Shown here one piece after another: positions 34,789 to 43,240 of a DNA stretch of 64,000 bases. The stretch spans positions 62,001 to 126,000 of the forward strand of contig CAZERC010000001.1 of assembly GCA_964515395.1 (NCBI GenBank), read 5' to 3'. The DNA comes from UBA1876 sp964515395 (GTDB lineage Bacteria; Synergistota; Synergistia; Synergistales; Thermovirgaceae). The translations under genes and the position numbers were made by a program. Positions within the stretch are counted from its first letter, which is position 1; every line of letters begins with the position of its first letter. Below the pieces are notes generated by a model. It had not been told where the DNA came from. It worked only from the letters and a program-made list of their open reading frames with translations, and ran no database searches.

Positions 34789-35217
34789 CTACAATTCGGG
34801 GTGTGGGGCCTGCTCAAGTGACGCTCGTATCGCTTCGGGAGAATGCCATGTCCCTGACCCGATCCCCGGACAACGCCTTTTTTCTTCCTCCCAGGTTTCA
34901 CGGTTTTGGAGTATGGAGGGCCAGAATGGATAAAGCCGGCATTGAAGAGGCCTGAGGTCGTACAAGAGGCATTTTCCTGTTGCCCTTTCGTAAAATACAC
35001 ATTCACCTGTCGGTCTTTCCCGGAGAGAACGTCTCTTCTCCCCCAGAAAAAAGACAGATCTCGTAAAAGTTGTCGCGGCGACTTGCATCCTTTCGGAAAT
35101 TGCAGAGACTTCCTGGGAAGTCACCAGGACCATCCCCGGTTCTCCCCGACAGCACCTTCCGCATCTTGCACAGGAAAATCGTAAACCTTCGCTCCACCAG
35201 TGTTCATTCACTGTCAA
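34789..35217 (-). CDS. YkgJ-family cysteine cluster protein
   Basis: A 142-residue protein of the YkgJ/CxxCxxCC family, thought to bind a metal or iron-sulfur cluster. Cysteines are CARCGRCC near residue 16 and later CVFYERATGKCLLYDLRPLQC, followed by RLYPFWP, the common family end. Function is unknown. The TTG at 35217 overlaps the mreB stop (TTGA), and a GTG at 35211 is an alternative. Coupling to mreB translation is likely. Confidence 0.88.
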   Translation of the reverse strand: MTVNEHWWSEGLRFSCARCGRCCRGEPGMVLVTSQEVSAISERMQVAATTFTRSVFFLGEKRRSLRERPTGECVFYERATGKCLLYDLRPLQCRLYPFWPSILQNRETWEEEKRRCPGIGSGTWHSPEAIRASLEQAPHPEL

Positions 35218-36254
35218 CCGCGCCGGCCCCTTTTCCTCGACGTTCCCAGGAGAGCGCCGTTGGCCTTCAGGACATCAAGGGAATCCAGCGCCTTGCCTGT
35301 TCCCAGGACAACGCACTCAAGCGGGGCGTCAGCTACATAGGCGGGTATCTCGGTTTTATCGGCGAGAAGCTCGGGAAGTCCCCGAAGCAGCGCGCCTCCG
35401 CCGGTCAGGGTGATCCCCCTGTCGATAATATCCGCCGAAAGTTCTGGTGGCGTCTGTTCCAGAACCTGACGGACACCATCCACGATCATTTGAATCGTTT
35501 CCTCGATGGCTGATGCCACAAGGCTTTCCGAGATCTCTATCTGGCGGGGCAAACCGTGCACCAGGTCCCGCCCCTTGATTACCATGGTTTTTTCCTCGTT
35601 TCCAGACGGCAGACACGTGGCAATGTTCATCTTGATGTCTTCAGCCGTCTGTTCGCCGATGGCCAGGTTGTATTCCTTTCGAATATAGCGCGTGATGTTT
35701 TCATCCAGACGATCACCGCCAAGTCTGAGGGATTCCGTGACGACAATCCCGCCGTAGGAAATGACGGCAATATCGGTGGTGCCGCCACCGATGTCGACGA
35801 TCATGTTTCCCCTTGGTTCCGAGATATCCAGGTTCGCCCCGATTGCCGCGGACATGGGCTCTTCAATAAGATAGGCTTCTTTGGCCCCTATCTCCACAGC
35901 GGCCTCAAGCACGGCTCTTCGTTCAACATCCGTCGCCCCGGAAGGAACGCACACCATGACCCTTCGCCTGAGCATTCTTCCGAACCCCTTGATGACCTTC
36001 TTGAGGAAATAACGGAGCATGGCTTCCGTCATTGTGTAGTCGGCGATAACACCGTCCCTGAGGGGTCTGACGGCCACAACATTGCCGGGGGTCCTGCCCA
36101 GCATCTTCTTGGCCTCAAGTCCCACGGCAAGGATCCGGTCGGTATTCATGTCCACGGCCACGACGGAAGGCTCTCTCAGGACCACGCCTTTCTGTTTCAT
36201 GTAAATCAGCACATTGGCTGTACCAAGGTCAATTCCGATGTCCATTCCCCACAC
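35214..36254 (-). CDS. mreB: Rod-shape-determining protein MreB
   Basis: Bacterial actin that guides cell-wall elongation. The 346 residues hold the actin-fold nucleotide motifs: DIGIDLGTANVLIYMKQKG (phosphate 1), NMIVDIGGGTTDIAVISYGG (phosphate 2) and ITLTGGGALLRGLPELL (adenosine). PSGATDVERRAVLEAA is also typical. GTG at 36254 has GGAG 9 nt upstream; the ATG at 36245 is 18 nt away from it. No mreC or mreD follows. It has its own promoter at the truA end, so it is probably not in the ribosomal operon. Confidence 0.96.
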   Translation of the reverse strand: MWGMDIGIDLGTANVLIYMKQKGVVLREPSVVAVDMNTDRILAVGLEAKKMLGRTPGNVVAVRPLRDGVIADYTMTEAMLRYFLKKVIKGFGRMLRRRVMVCVPSGATDVERRAVLEAAVEIGAKEAYLIEEPMSAAIGANLDISEPRGNMIVDIGGGTTDIAVISYGGIVVTESLRLGGDRLDENITRYIRKEYNLAIGEQTAEDIKMNIATCLPSGNEEKTMVIKGRDLVHGLPRQIEISESLVASAIEETIQMIVDGVRQVLEQTPPELSADIIDRGITLTGGGALLRGLPELLADKTEIPAYVADAPLECVVLGTGKALDSLDVLKANGALLGTSRKRGRRG

Positions 36255-36352
36255 GCCCTATCACTCCTTCAATGGGCTGCCTCCATGTAACGGGACAATG
36301 CCTGGATGTCCCCCACATGCCCTCGCAACGGGATTCGGAGGCACCGTAAAAA

Positions 36353-36381
36353 ACTATATCCTGAAACACCCCTTACCTCAA
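36353..36381 (-). promoter_or_regulatory. mreB promoter
   Basis: TTGAGG (36376-36381) and TATAGT (36353-36358) are 17 nt apart on minus. The -35 lies in the last truA codons. A 6-bp hairpin GGGACA/TGTCCC (36292-36312) lies in the 100-nt leader. Confidence 0.7.
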
Positions 36382-37143
36382 GAAAGCACGGCCGGGCCAC
36401 GACAAGGAAGCATATCCGACTTTCTGGAGGACCAGTCCCTCCGCCGGAGCCGTAGGTCCGGCTTCAGTCCTGTCGGCACCTTTCAGAAGATCGTCGATGA
36501 TGCCGGGGCTGCATTCCTCCGCGCCTATGAGGTCCAGCGTGCCTATCATGATTCTGACCATGTTCGTCAGGAAGGCATTTCCCCGCACCCGAAAGCGGAC
36601 GAGGGATCCGCGCCGTGCCACCGTCATGCGGGTAATGGACCGAAAGGCATCATCCGGGCGCTCGCTTGTCCTGCAGAAAGCGCTGAAATCGTGTTTTCCC
36701 ACAAAATGCCTGCAGGCTTCCCGGATCCTTTCCATGTCCCATCGGCGTCGCCCGTTCCACCACACGAAGGGTCTGACATGAGGATAACACGCACCATCCA
36801 TCCAGACATGATAGACATATTCTCTCCAGAGCGCACTGTATCTCGCATGGAAGGAACTGTCCACTCTGGCCACGTCCATCACCCTGACCTGACGGGGCAG
36901 GTGTGCGTTGGCCGCCAAAAGAACCGTTTTCTCAGGTTTACCGGAGGGCAGATCAAGATGGGCGACCTGTCCCAGGGCGTGCACTCCCTTGTCGGTCCTT
37001 CCCGCACCCTGGATGGCGACCTTCTCGGGACAAAAGGCTGCGAAAGCATCCTCCAGAACGCCCTGAACGGTCAAGCACCCCGGCTGCTTCTGCCAACCCG
37101 AAAAGGCGCTCCCGTCATAGGCAAGCTTCACGGCATATCTCAT
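36373..37143 (-). CDS. truA: tRNA pseudouridine(38-40) synthase
   Basis: Makes pseudouridine at positions 38-40 of tRNA anticodon arms. The 256 residues contain the catalytic Asp in GAGRTDKGVHALGQVAH near residue 51, KLAYDGSAFSGWQKQP at the start, SSFHARYSALWREYVYHVW and the C-terminal RVRGNAFLTNMVRIMIGTL. Its ATG overlaps the ecfT stop by 4 nt. The rplQ-ecf-truA order is conserved in Firmicutes and relatives. Confidence 0.97.
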   Translation of the reverse strand: MRYAVKLAYDGSAFSGWQKQPGCLTVQGVLEDAFAAFCPEKVAIQGAGRTDKGVHALGQVAHLDLPSGKPEKTVLLAANAHLPRQVRVMDVARVDSSFHARYSALWREYVYHVWMDGACYPHVRPFVWWNGRRRWDMERIREACRHFVGKHDFSAFCRTSERPDDAFRSITRMTVARRGSLVRFRVRGNAFLTNMVRIMIGTLDLIGAEECSPGIIDDLLKGADRTEAGPTAPAEGLVLQKVGYASLSWPGRAFLR

Positions 37144-37955
37144 AATCCCGGCAACCTCGCATCAAGAAAGGAGAACGCAAGGGTGATCGCCAGCGCCAGT
37201 ACAAGAGTGACGGAATCTTGCATCCGCCACGTAAGGGGGTTCATCCGGGTTCTGCCCGCCCCGCCCCTGTAGTTCCGGGATTCCATGGCGACGGCAAGAT
37301 CGTCGGCCCGCTGGAAAACAATTACGAAAAGCGGAATCAAAACGGGAATAAAGGCTCTCAATCGCCTGAATAGGCCTCCCCGGTCAAGGTCGGCACCACG
37401 TGCGAGCTGGGCCTTCATGATCCTGTCAGTTTCATCCAGGAGCGTAGGAATGAAGCGAATGGCGATGGTCATCATCATGGCCATTTCATGGGCAGGAAAA
37501 CCCAGTGGTTTCAAGGGAGAAAAAAGTCGTTCCAACCCGTCCGCCAGTTCCGTCGGGCTGGTGGTCAATGTCAGCGTCCCTGCATAAAGGACAAGGAGAA
37601 AAAGACGAAAACCCATCTTAAAGGCCATCCTGATGCCTTCTTGAGTGATCTTGAGGATCCCCCACTGGAAAACCGGAGTCCCCTGGCTGAAGAAAAGATG
37701 AATGAGGCCAGTGAAAAGGATCAGAAAAAGGACGGGTTTTGCGGTCCGCAGAACCATGGACACGGGGAGCCTGGCCAGGACAACAATCCCTCCAAGTGTC
37801 GCAGCCCACAGGGCAAAAACCATTCCGTGATCGGCAAGGAACACACCGGCGAGAAAAAACAGCGTTGCGACGATTTTCGTCCGCGGGTCAGCCCTGTGAA
37901 CTATCGAGCCGGTCGGGACATATTGCCCGAGGGTCAGGTAATTCAGGAATTTCAT
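37140..37955 (-). CDS. ecfT: ECF transporter T component
   Basis: Membrane-spanning energy-coupling subunit that joins the two ATPases to substrate-binding S proteins. The 271 residues show about five to six hydrophobic segments, the VHRADPRTKI opening, and the two coupling-helix motifs, ARGADLDRG near residue 185 and SRNYRGGAGRT near residue 225. Overlaps ecfA2 and truA by 4 nt each. No S component is next to it, so this is a shared (group II) module. Confidence 0.94.
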   Translation of the reverse strand: MKFLNYLTLGQYVPTGSIVHRADPRTKIVATLFFLAGVFLADHGMVFALWAATLGGIVVLARLPVSMVLRTAKPVLFLILFTGLIHLFFSQGTPVFQWGILKITQEGIRMAFKMGFRLFLLVLYAGTLTLTTSPTELADGLERLFSPLKPLGFPAHEMAMMMTIAIRFIPTLLDETDRIMKAQLARGADLDRGGLFRRLRAFIPVLIPLFVIVFQRADDLAVAMESRNYRGGAGRTRMNPLTWRMQDSVTLVLALAITLAFSFLDARLPGL

Positions 37956-38794
37956 CGCCGGACCGACCTTTCTATGGCATCGACGAGACGTTCAGGATCC
38001 CACGTGACGGGGACATCCAGACCGAGGTCCCTCAACCTTCCCGCGAAAAAGGGGACCGGAGGCATCACAAGGCCCGGGACTTCGCACTCCATAAGCTCTT
38101 CCAGAATGACTTCAGGTGTTCCCCAAAGCTTCGATCGGCCATTTGTCAAAACAAGGATTTTATCGCTCACCTCTACGGCAAGCTCGAGATCATGGGTGAC
38201 ATGCACGATTCCGGTACCATTTTCTTTCAGCTTCGCGAGGAGTCGGCAGAGTTCCCTTTTCCCCGATGCGTCGAGCCCGGCTGTTGGTTCGTCGAGAACG
38301 AGATAATCAGGTCGGACAGCCAGTACGGAGGCTATGGCAACCCTTCGCTTTTCGCCTCCCGACAGGTTGAAAGGAGAAAGGGTCCTGAATCTTTCGGCGA
38401 GACCTGTTAATGTCATGGCCTCCGCAACCCTTTCGGGAATCTCCCCCTTCGGCACCCGCCAGTTTTTGGGGCCGAAGGCGATTTCGTCGTACACCGTTTC
38501 CTCAAAGATCTGCTGCTCCGGATACTGAAAGACGAGCCCGACTTTCCTCCGGATCTCGCGAAGCTGAGATCGATTTTCACGAACTCCGATTCCATCAATT
38601 GCAACGTCACCAGCTGCAGGCAACAACAGCGCATTCATGTGCTGGGCAAGAGTCGACTTCCCGCTGCCCGTATGCCCTACAACGGAAATCCATTCGCCCC
38701 GGTTCACCTGGAGGGAAACATCGGACAAGGCCGTCGTCTCCAGCGGTGTGCCTTTATGGTAGACATGTGTGAGGTGATCGATAATTATGGACAC
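37952..38794 (-). CDS. ecfA2: ECF transporter ATPase A2
   Basis: ABC ATPase of 280 residues powering vitamin and metal uptake. Walker A is VVGHTGSGKSTLAQHMNALL; the Q loop is GLVFQYPEQQIFEETVYDEI; the signature LSGGEKRRVAIASVLA; Walker B YLVLDEPTAGLD; and the switch His is in VHVTHDL. GTG at 38794 overlaps the ecfA1 end by 10 nt. A longer frame to 38902 has no ABC-like N-terminus. C-terminal extension PGLVMPPVPFFAGRLRDLGL is typical of the EcfA2 side. Confidence 0.94.
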   Translation of the reverse strand: MSIIIDHLTHVYHKGTPLETTALSDVSLQVNRGEWISVVGHTGSGKSTLAQHMNALLLPAAGDVAIDGIGVRENRSQLREIRRKVGLVFQYPEQQIFEETVYDEIAFGPKNWRVPKGEIPERVAEAMTLTGLAERFRTLSPFNLSGGEKRRVAIASVLAVRPDYLVLDEPTAGLDASGKRELCRLLAKLKENGTGIVHVTHDLELAVEVSDKILVLTNGRSKLWGTPEVILEELMECEVPGLVMPPVPFFAGRLRDLGLDVPVTWDPERLVDAIERSVRR

Positions 38795-39612
38795 AGGGCA
38801 GACACCATTTCCCCGGGAACAGGTTTCACATCCCCGTCGATGAGATTCCTTCTCACGAGTTCTCTCCACAAGACGACCAGCGGAGGAACGTCGATTCCCC
38901 AACCGGCGAGCCGCTTTTCTTCACGAAAAAGGTCGACAGGCGATCCTTCCCACACAAGTGTGCCCGACTCAAGTACGACACAACGGTCACAAGAAAGGAT
39001 TTCCTCCATCCTGTGCGTGATTGAGACGAGGGTCATCCCTTCCGTGTGAAGCCGTCTCAAAACCTGTTGCAACTCCTTGCGGCCACTTGGGTCCAGCATT
39101 GACGTCGCCTCGTCAAGAACAAGGCAGGGCGGTTTCATGGCAATGGCCCCGGCAACGGCAAGGCGTTGTTTCTGTCCCCCGGAAAGGGCATAGGTCGGCT
39201 TTTCAGCGAGTTCTGCAAGCCCTGTCTCCTCAAGGGCATCCTTTACGCGCTTTCTGATTTCTTCGGGGGCGATTCCAAGGTTCTCAGGACCGAAGGCGAC
39301 ATCCTCCTCCACAATGGCAGCCACGATCTGGTTTTCAGGGTTCTGAAAAACGATCGCCGCCTGTGTCCGGGCACATCGCTGTCCCTCTTCAGTTTTGGTG
39401 TCGACCCCGCCGACAAAACAAGCGCCCTGCGTTGGCACCAGCAGGGCGTTGAAATGTCTGGCAAGCGTGGATTTCCCCGATCCGTTGGCTCCCAGAACGG
39501 CAAGCCACTCTCCCTTTCGCACATCCAGATCTATTCCCCTGAGAGCGGCCTTTTCGCTTCCGGGGTATGTATACCCGGTATTCCGGAAGGATACGATGGT
39601 CCCTGCCGTCAT
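38785..39612 (-). CDS. ecfA1: ECF transporter ATPase A1
   Basis: ABC ATPase of 275 residues, partner of EcfA2. Walker A is LGANGSGKSTLARHFNALL; the Q loop IVFQNPENQIVAAIVEEDV; the signature ALSGGQKQRLAVAGAIAM; Walker B CLVLDEATSMLD; and the His switch SITHRMEE. The Ala in DEA and the double-Val Q loop are usual for EcfA1. Its ATG overlaps the rplQ stop by 4 nt, so it is read with the ribosomal operon. Confidence 0.95.
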   Translation of the reverse strand: MTAGTIVSFRNTGYTYPGSEKAALRGIDLDVRKGEWLAVLGANGSGKSTLARHFNALLVPTQGACFVGGVDTKTEEGQRCARTQAAIVFQNPENQIVAAIVEEDVAFGPENLGIAPEEIRKRVKDALEETGLAELAEKPTYALSGGQKQRLAVAGAIAMKPPCLVLDEATSMLDPSGRKELQQVLRRLHTEGMTLVSITHRMEEILSCDRCVVLESGTLVWEGSPVDLFREEKRLAGWGIDVPPLVVLWRELVRRNLIDGDVKPVPGEMVSALCP

Positions 39613-39968
39613 GACTCCTCTACGAGTTCGATCACGGCCATCGGGGAGGAATCCCCGTGGCGGAAACCTGTTTTGACTATCCTGGTATAACCGCCTTCAC
39701 GGGATTCATACCTCGCTGCAAGCTCGTCAAAAAGTTTTTTCACGGCAGCCTTGTCAGGCATTCTGGAGGCTACGATACGCCTGTTATGAAGTCCGCCGTG
39801 CTTCGCCTTGGTTATAAGTTTCTCTGCAACCCTCCGGAGTTCCCTGGCTTTCGGAAGGGTTGTTTCCAGTCTTTCCTGCAGGAAGAGATCTGCAGCGAGA
39901 TTTGAGAGCATCGCCCGTCGGTGGCTTCCATACCGCCCGAGGGTGCGTCTGTCCATCCGGTGCCTCAT
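39609..39968 (-). CDS. rplQ: Large ribosomal subunit protein bL17
   Basis: The 119 residues begin RHRMDRRTLGRYGSHRRAML and include ELRRVAEKLITKAK, standard L17. TGATG junction: the ATG overlaps the rpoA stop by 1 nt. It lies near the exit tunnel of the 50S subunit. Confidence 0.98.
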   Translation of the reverse strand: MRHRMDRRTLGRYGSHRRAMLSNLAADLFLQERLETTLPKARELRRVAEKLITKAKHGGLHNRRIVASRMPDKAAVKKLFDELAARYESREGGYTRIVKTGFRHGDSSPMAVIELVEES

Positions 39969-41023
39969 CAGACTGTTTCCTCCTTCGAATCGTGTTCTTC
40001 ACCGGGCGCCTGGGACGAACTATCCCCGCTGTCACCGTCGTCAAGCGTCAACCCGAATTTTTCCAGCTTTTCCTCGATCTCCTTCAAGGAGATATTCCCG
40101 AGGTTCCTGATCTTGAGGAGTTCCGTTCTTCCTCTGGAAACAAGATCGCCGATGGTCTGGACTCCACCCCTTAATAGAGAGTTTTCACTGCGGATGGAAA
40201 GCTCGAGATCCTTTATCGGCCTGACCATCAAGGCATTTTCCTCCGGGTTGTAACTTTCTTCCGGAATCACGGAACTTCCTGCAGCGGCAGCTTCCTCGAG
40301 CTCTTCTTCAGGGGCGTTTTCACTGATTTTCTGAAGATCGTCGACAACGCGGCCGAAATACCCCTGCAGTATGCCTGCGGCTTCGACGACGGCAGCTTCC
40401 GGTTCCACTGCTCCGTTGGTCCAGACATCAAGCAGGAGCCTTTCGTAGTCCGTTCTCTGGCCCACCCTGGCATCCTGGACTTCATACTGCACCCGCAGCA
40501 CCGGCGAAAAGATCGCATCCACCATCATGGCGTCCACGGGCAGATAAGATGGACGCTGTCGATCAGATGTGGCGTAACCCGTTCCTCTTTCTACGAAAAG
40601 GTCCATTTCGAGCCTGGCTCCATCAGCGAGGCTGCAGATCGGCACATCGGGATCGGTGAATTCAACCTCGCTGTCGGGATGTATGTCCCCGGCAGTAACA
40701 TCCTTCGGTCCCTCTACCTCGAGCCTGAGGACGCGGACTTCCCTGGAATGGGACCGGACCGGAATCTTCTTCAGGTTCAGCATAAGCTCAATGGCATCCT
40801 CATACACGCCTTCGATCGTGCTGAACTCGTGCAGTACACCCTCGATCCGAACAGCCGAAATGGCCGCTCCCCGAATGGAAGAAAGCAAGACCCTCCTGAG
40901 GGCATTCCCCAGAGTCACTCCGTATCCTCTCTCAAGAGGTTCGAGAATGATTTTTCCGTGCAGGGGGGTGCTTTCCTCGATACGGATTTCTGGCCGGATA
41001 TGTTCCAAAATAAATCCCCCCAT
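39968..41023 (-). CDS. rpoA: RNA polymerase alpha subunit
   Basis: A 351-residue subunit. The N-terminal assembly domain contains LEPLERGYGVTLGNALRRVL near residue 35 and VEGPKDVTAGDI; an acidic linker (EEELEEAAAAG) leads to the C-terminal domain with LGNISLKEIEEKLEKFGL that binds UP elements and activators. The acidic tail SGDSSSQAPGEEHDSKEETV is long. I chose the ATG at 41023, 7 nt after the rpsD stop, giving GGFILEHIRPEI. No ribosome site is obvious, so coupling to rpsD is probable. In-frame starts also exist at 41041 and 41053. Confidence 0.97.
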   Translation of the reverse strand: MGGFILEHIRPEIRIEESTPLHGKIILEPLERGYGVTLGNALRRVLLSSIRGAAISAVRIEGVLHEFSTIEGVYEDAIELMLNLKKIPVRSHSREVRVLRLEVEGPKDVTAGDIHPDSEVEFTDPDVPICSLADGARLEMDLFVERGTGYATSDRQRPSYLPVDAMMVDAIFSPVLRVQYEVQDARVGQRTDYERLLLDVWTNGAVEPEAAVVEAAGILQGYFGRVVDDLQKISENAPEEELEEAAAAGSSVIPEESYNPEENALMVRPIKDLELSIRSENSLLRGGVQTIGDLVSRGRTELLKIRNLGNISLKEIEEKLEKFGLTLDDGDSGDSSSQAPGEEHDSKEETV

Positions 41024-41030
41024 TGCTGGC

Positions 41031-41657
41031 TTATCTGGCATAGAACTCGACAACCAGCTGTTCTTTCACCGGAACGTCAATCTCGTCCCGTGTCGGCAGG
41101 GAGAGGACGTTGCCTTCATACCGCTCGGCGTCCAGGGAAAGCCATCCAGGAAGCGTCCGGCTACCGGCCACTTCCACATTCTCCCTGATGACCGGGATCT
41201 CCCGGCTTCCTTCCACGACAGAGATTTTGTCCCCCTCGCGAACGAGATAGCTGGGGATGTCGACTTTCCGACCGTTCACGGCGATATGACCGTGCAGAAC
41301 AATCTGTCTGGCCTGCCTGCGACTGCTTCCGATGCCGAGACGATAAATGGTGTTATCCAACCTGCGTTCAAGAAGCTGAAGGAAGTTGTGTCCCGTCTGC
41401 CCCGCCATCTTTGCCGCGGAGTGATAGAACTTCCGGAACTGATTTTCATTCATTCCATAGAATCGACGCAACTTCTGCTTCTCCCGCAGCCGGAGTCCGT
41501 ATTCGCTGACTTTTATCCGCCGCTGTCCATGCTGACCGGGACGATGGCTTTTCCTGTTGAGGGAACATTTCTCCGTGTAACATCTGTCGCCCTTGAGGAA
41601 AAGCTTGGTCCCCTCCGTCCTGCACAGGCGACAAACTGATCCAGTATATCTGCTCAT
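41031..41657 (-). CDS. rpsD: Small ribosomal subunit protein uS4, zinc-binding form
   Basis: Primary 16S-binding protein of 208 residues. CRLCRTEGTKLFLKGDRC plus a fourth Cys in YTEKC form the zinc site of the C+ form. RRLDNTIYRLGIGSSRRQAR is the S4 RNA-binding domain. ATG at 41657, AGGAGG 11 nt upstream. Confidence 0.98.
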   Translation of the reverse strand: MSRYTGSVCRLCRTEGTKLFLKGDRCYTEKCSLNRKSHRPGQHGQRRIKVSEYGLRLREKQKLRRFYGMNENQFRKFYHSAAKMAGQTGHNFLQLLERRLDNTIYRLGIGSSRRQARQIVLHGHIAVNGRKVDIPSYLVREGDKISVVEGSREIPVIRENVEVAGSRTLPGWLSLDAERYEGNVLSLPTRDEIDVPVKEQLVVEFYAR

Positions 41658-41686
41658 TTTTAGCGTTACCTCCTCTTGACCGTCGA

Positions 41687-42079
41687 CTAGACCCGTCGTC
41701 TTTTCGGCGGTCGGCACCCGTTATGAGGAATCGGCGTGTCGTCCCTGATCATGTTGACCTGAAGTCCGGCCGCCTGCAGCGAACGTATCGCCGATTCCCT
41801 GCCCGGGCCCGGTCCCTTGACGACGACGTCAATTTCCTGAAGGCCATGGTCCTGTGCCTGCCTTGCCACCTGCTGAGCAGCCATCTGCGCTGCGTAGGGT
41901 GTGGATTTTCGGGTTCCCTTGAACCCTACGTTGCCCCCCGAAGCCCAGGACACGAGGTTCCCTTCCTTGTCAGTGACACCAATGATGGTGTTGTTGAAAG
42001 TCGAATGGATATGGGCCACACCATAGCTGATATTCTTGCGTTCTTTCCGTTTTCCACGACGCTGCGGTCTCTTTGCCAC
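41687..42079 (-). CDS. rpsK: Small ribosomal subunit protein uS11
   Basis: The 130-residue platform protein has GVAHIHSTFNNTIIGVTD, VVVKGPGPGRESAIRSLQ and the basic C-terminus ending RPPKRRRV. GTG start at 42079. It follows rpsM by 49 nt. Confidence 0.98.
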   Translation of the reverse strand: MAKRPQRRGKRKERKNISYGVAHIHSTFNNTIIGVTDKEGNLVSWASGGNVGFKGTRKSTPYAAQMAAQQVARQAQDHGLQEIDVVVKGPGPGRESAIRSLQAAGLQVNMIRDDTPIPHNGCRPPKRRRV

Positions 42080-42128
42080 GCCAGGATTCCCTCCTTTGGT
42101 CTATTCCCTCGTACACGGGCTGAAGGAT

Positions 42129-42512
42129 CTATTTTTTGCCCGGTGCTTTCTTCTTGCCCATTATCGCCCGTCTCGGCCCCTTGCGGGTGCGGGCATTGGT
42201 CTTTGTCTTCTGGCCGCGTACCGGGAGCCCCTGCTTGTGCCTCAGCCCCCTGTAGCAGCCGATCTCCATGAGCCGTTTCACGTTCATCGTCACTTCTCGT
42301 CTGAGATCACCTTCGACCTTGTAATGCTCGTCGATCTCGGCGCGAAGCTTCTGCTCTTCATCCTCAGTCAGGTCCTTGACCCGGGTGTCGGGATTGATGG
42401 ACGTGTCGGCAAGAATACGCCGGGCCGTTGAATGGCCAATACCAAAAATGTAGGTCAGCGCGATTTCAACCCGTTTCTCTCTCGGCAGATCAACTCCTGC
42501 GATCCGTGCCAT
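42129..42512 (-). CDS. rpsM: Small ribosomal subunit protein uS13
   Basis: The 127 residues show ARIAGVDLPREKRVEIALTY, GIG motif, CYRGLRHKQGLPVRGQKTK and a basic tail that reaches the tRNAs in the P site. The ribosome site AGGAGG is formed by the last two Arg codons of rpmJ. Confidence 0.98.
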   Translation of the reverse strand: MARIAGVDLPREKRVEIALTYIFGIGHSTARRILADTSINPDTRVKDLTEDEEQKLRAEIDEHYKVEGDLRREVTMNVKRLMEIGCYRGLRHKQGLPVRGQKTKTNARTRKGPRRAIMGKKKAPGKK

Positions 42513-42519
42513 TCGAGCG

Positions 42520-42645
42520 TTACCTCCTTGCTCCCTGGCGCTGTTTGTGCCTGGGATTTTTCTTGCAGATTATCCGGACGACGCCGTTTCTCTTGATCAC
42601 GCGACAATATTCGCAAATCGGTTTCACCGAGGGTTTTACCTTCAT
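42520..42645 (-). CDS. rpmJ: Large ribosomal subunit protein bL36, zinc-binding form
   Basis: A 41-residue protein: KVKPSVKPICEYCRVIKRNG, then VVRIICKKNPRHKQRQG. Three Cys and one His (residues 11, 14, 27, 33) form the zinc site. ATG at 42645 follows a GGAGGAG site. Ends with two AGG codons and TAA that double as the rpsM ribosome site. Confidence 0.97.
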   Translation of the reverse strand: MKVKPSVKPICEYCRVIKRNGVVRIICKKNPRHKQRQGARR

Positions 42646-42713
42646 CTTCGAACACTCCTCCTGAGCATGCCACCACGACGGTTCGCACATAAGTCCACCG
42701 ACCGGAAGGCAAA

Positions 42714-42932
42714 CTATTTATATCTATACACGATTCGTCCCCGTGTCAAGTCATAGGGTGAAATTTCCAGCAACACCCTGTCACCCGGCAGGATGCGTAT
42801 GAAATGCATCCTCATTTTCCCCGATACATGGGCCAGGATCTTGTGGCCGTTTTCGAGTTCGACACGGAACATCGCATTCGGGAGAGGTTCAACGACCTTC
42901 CCCCTGACTTCGATTACATCATTTTTCGGCAT
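42714..42932 (-). CDS. infA: Translation initiation factor IF-1
   Basis: A 72-residue OB-fold protein, VIEVRGKVVEPLPNAMFRVE, KMRMHFIRILPGDRVLLEIS and ending GRIVYRYK. It blocks the A site of 30S during initiation. Its start overlaps the KOW gene end by 14 nt. Confidence 0.98.
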   Translation of the reverse strand: MPKNDVIEVRGKVVEPLPNAMFRVELENGHKILAHVSGKMRMHFIRILPGDRVLLEISPYDLTRGRIVYRYK

Positions 42933-43233
42933 CCGGTCCCGTCACCTTTCCGGTTTCCAGAACACGCCTGCGGGCATCGTTGAGTATGCTCCGGAGCCGT
43001 TCATCGTTCATCATCCTGTTCGCTTCAGCCATCTCGGCGACCTCCTTTATGACAGTTCGGGTTGGCTGGACATGTAACGGATTCTTCCTCTTCGGCCTGT
43101 CCCATGTCCGTTTCCCGCCGTCAACGAGAAAAACCCTTCGCCCATCACCGGAAAATCCCGCAACAATATACCATTTCCCGGAATCCTTGCCCTGTTTGGA
43201 TATGACGATCTGGCCCGTTTTCAGAGAACCCAC
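42919..43233 (-). CDS. KOW-domain RNA-binding protein (L14e/L6e/L27e-like)
   Basis: A 104-residue protein with a single N-terminal KOW-type domain: TGQIVISKQGKDSGKWYIV, then VFLVDGGKRTWDRPKRKNP and RTVIKEVAEMAE. Resembles COG2163 proteins that lie between map and infA in Clostridia and related phyla. It probably binds rRNA or the ribosome, role unknown. GTG at 43233, 7 nt after the map stop, with GGGAG 10 nt upstream. Confidence 0.9.
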   Translation of the reverse strand: MGSLKTGQIVISKQGKDSGKWYIVAGFSGDGRRVFLVDGGKRTWDRPKRKNPLHVQPTRTVIKEVAEMAEANRMMNDERLRSILNDARRRVLETGKVTGPDAEK

Positions 43234-43240
43234 CCGGGTT

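Noticed and set aside
38795..38902. N-terminal extension of ecfA2
   Set aside because: It lies over the ecfA1 end, and the ABC fold begins right after the GTG at 38794.
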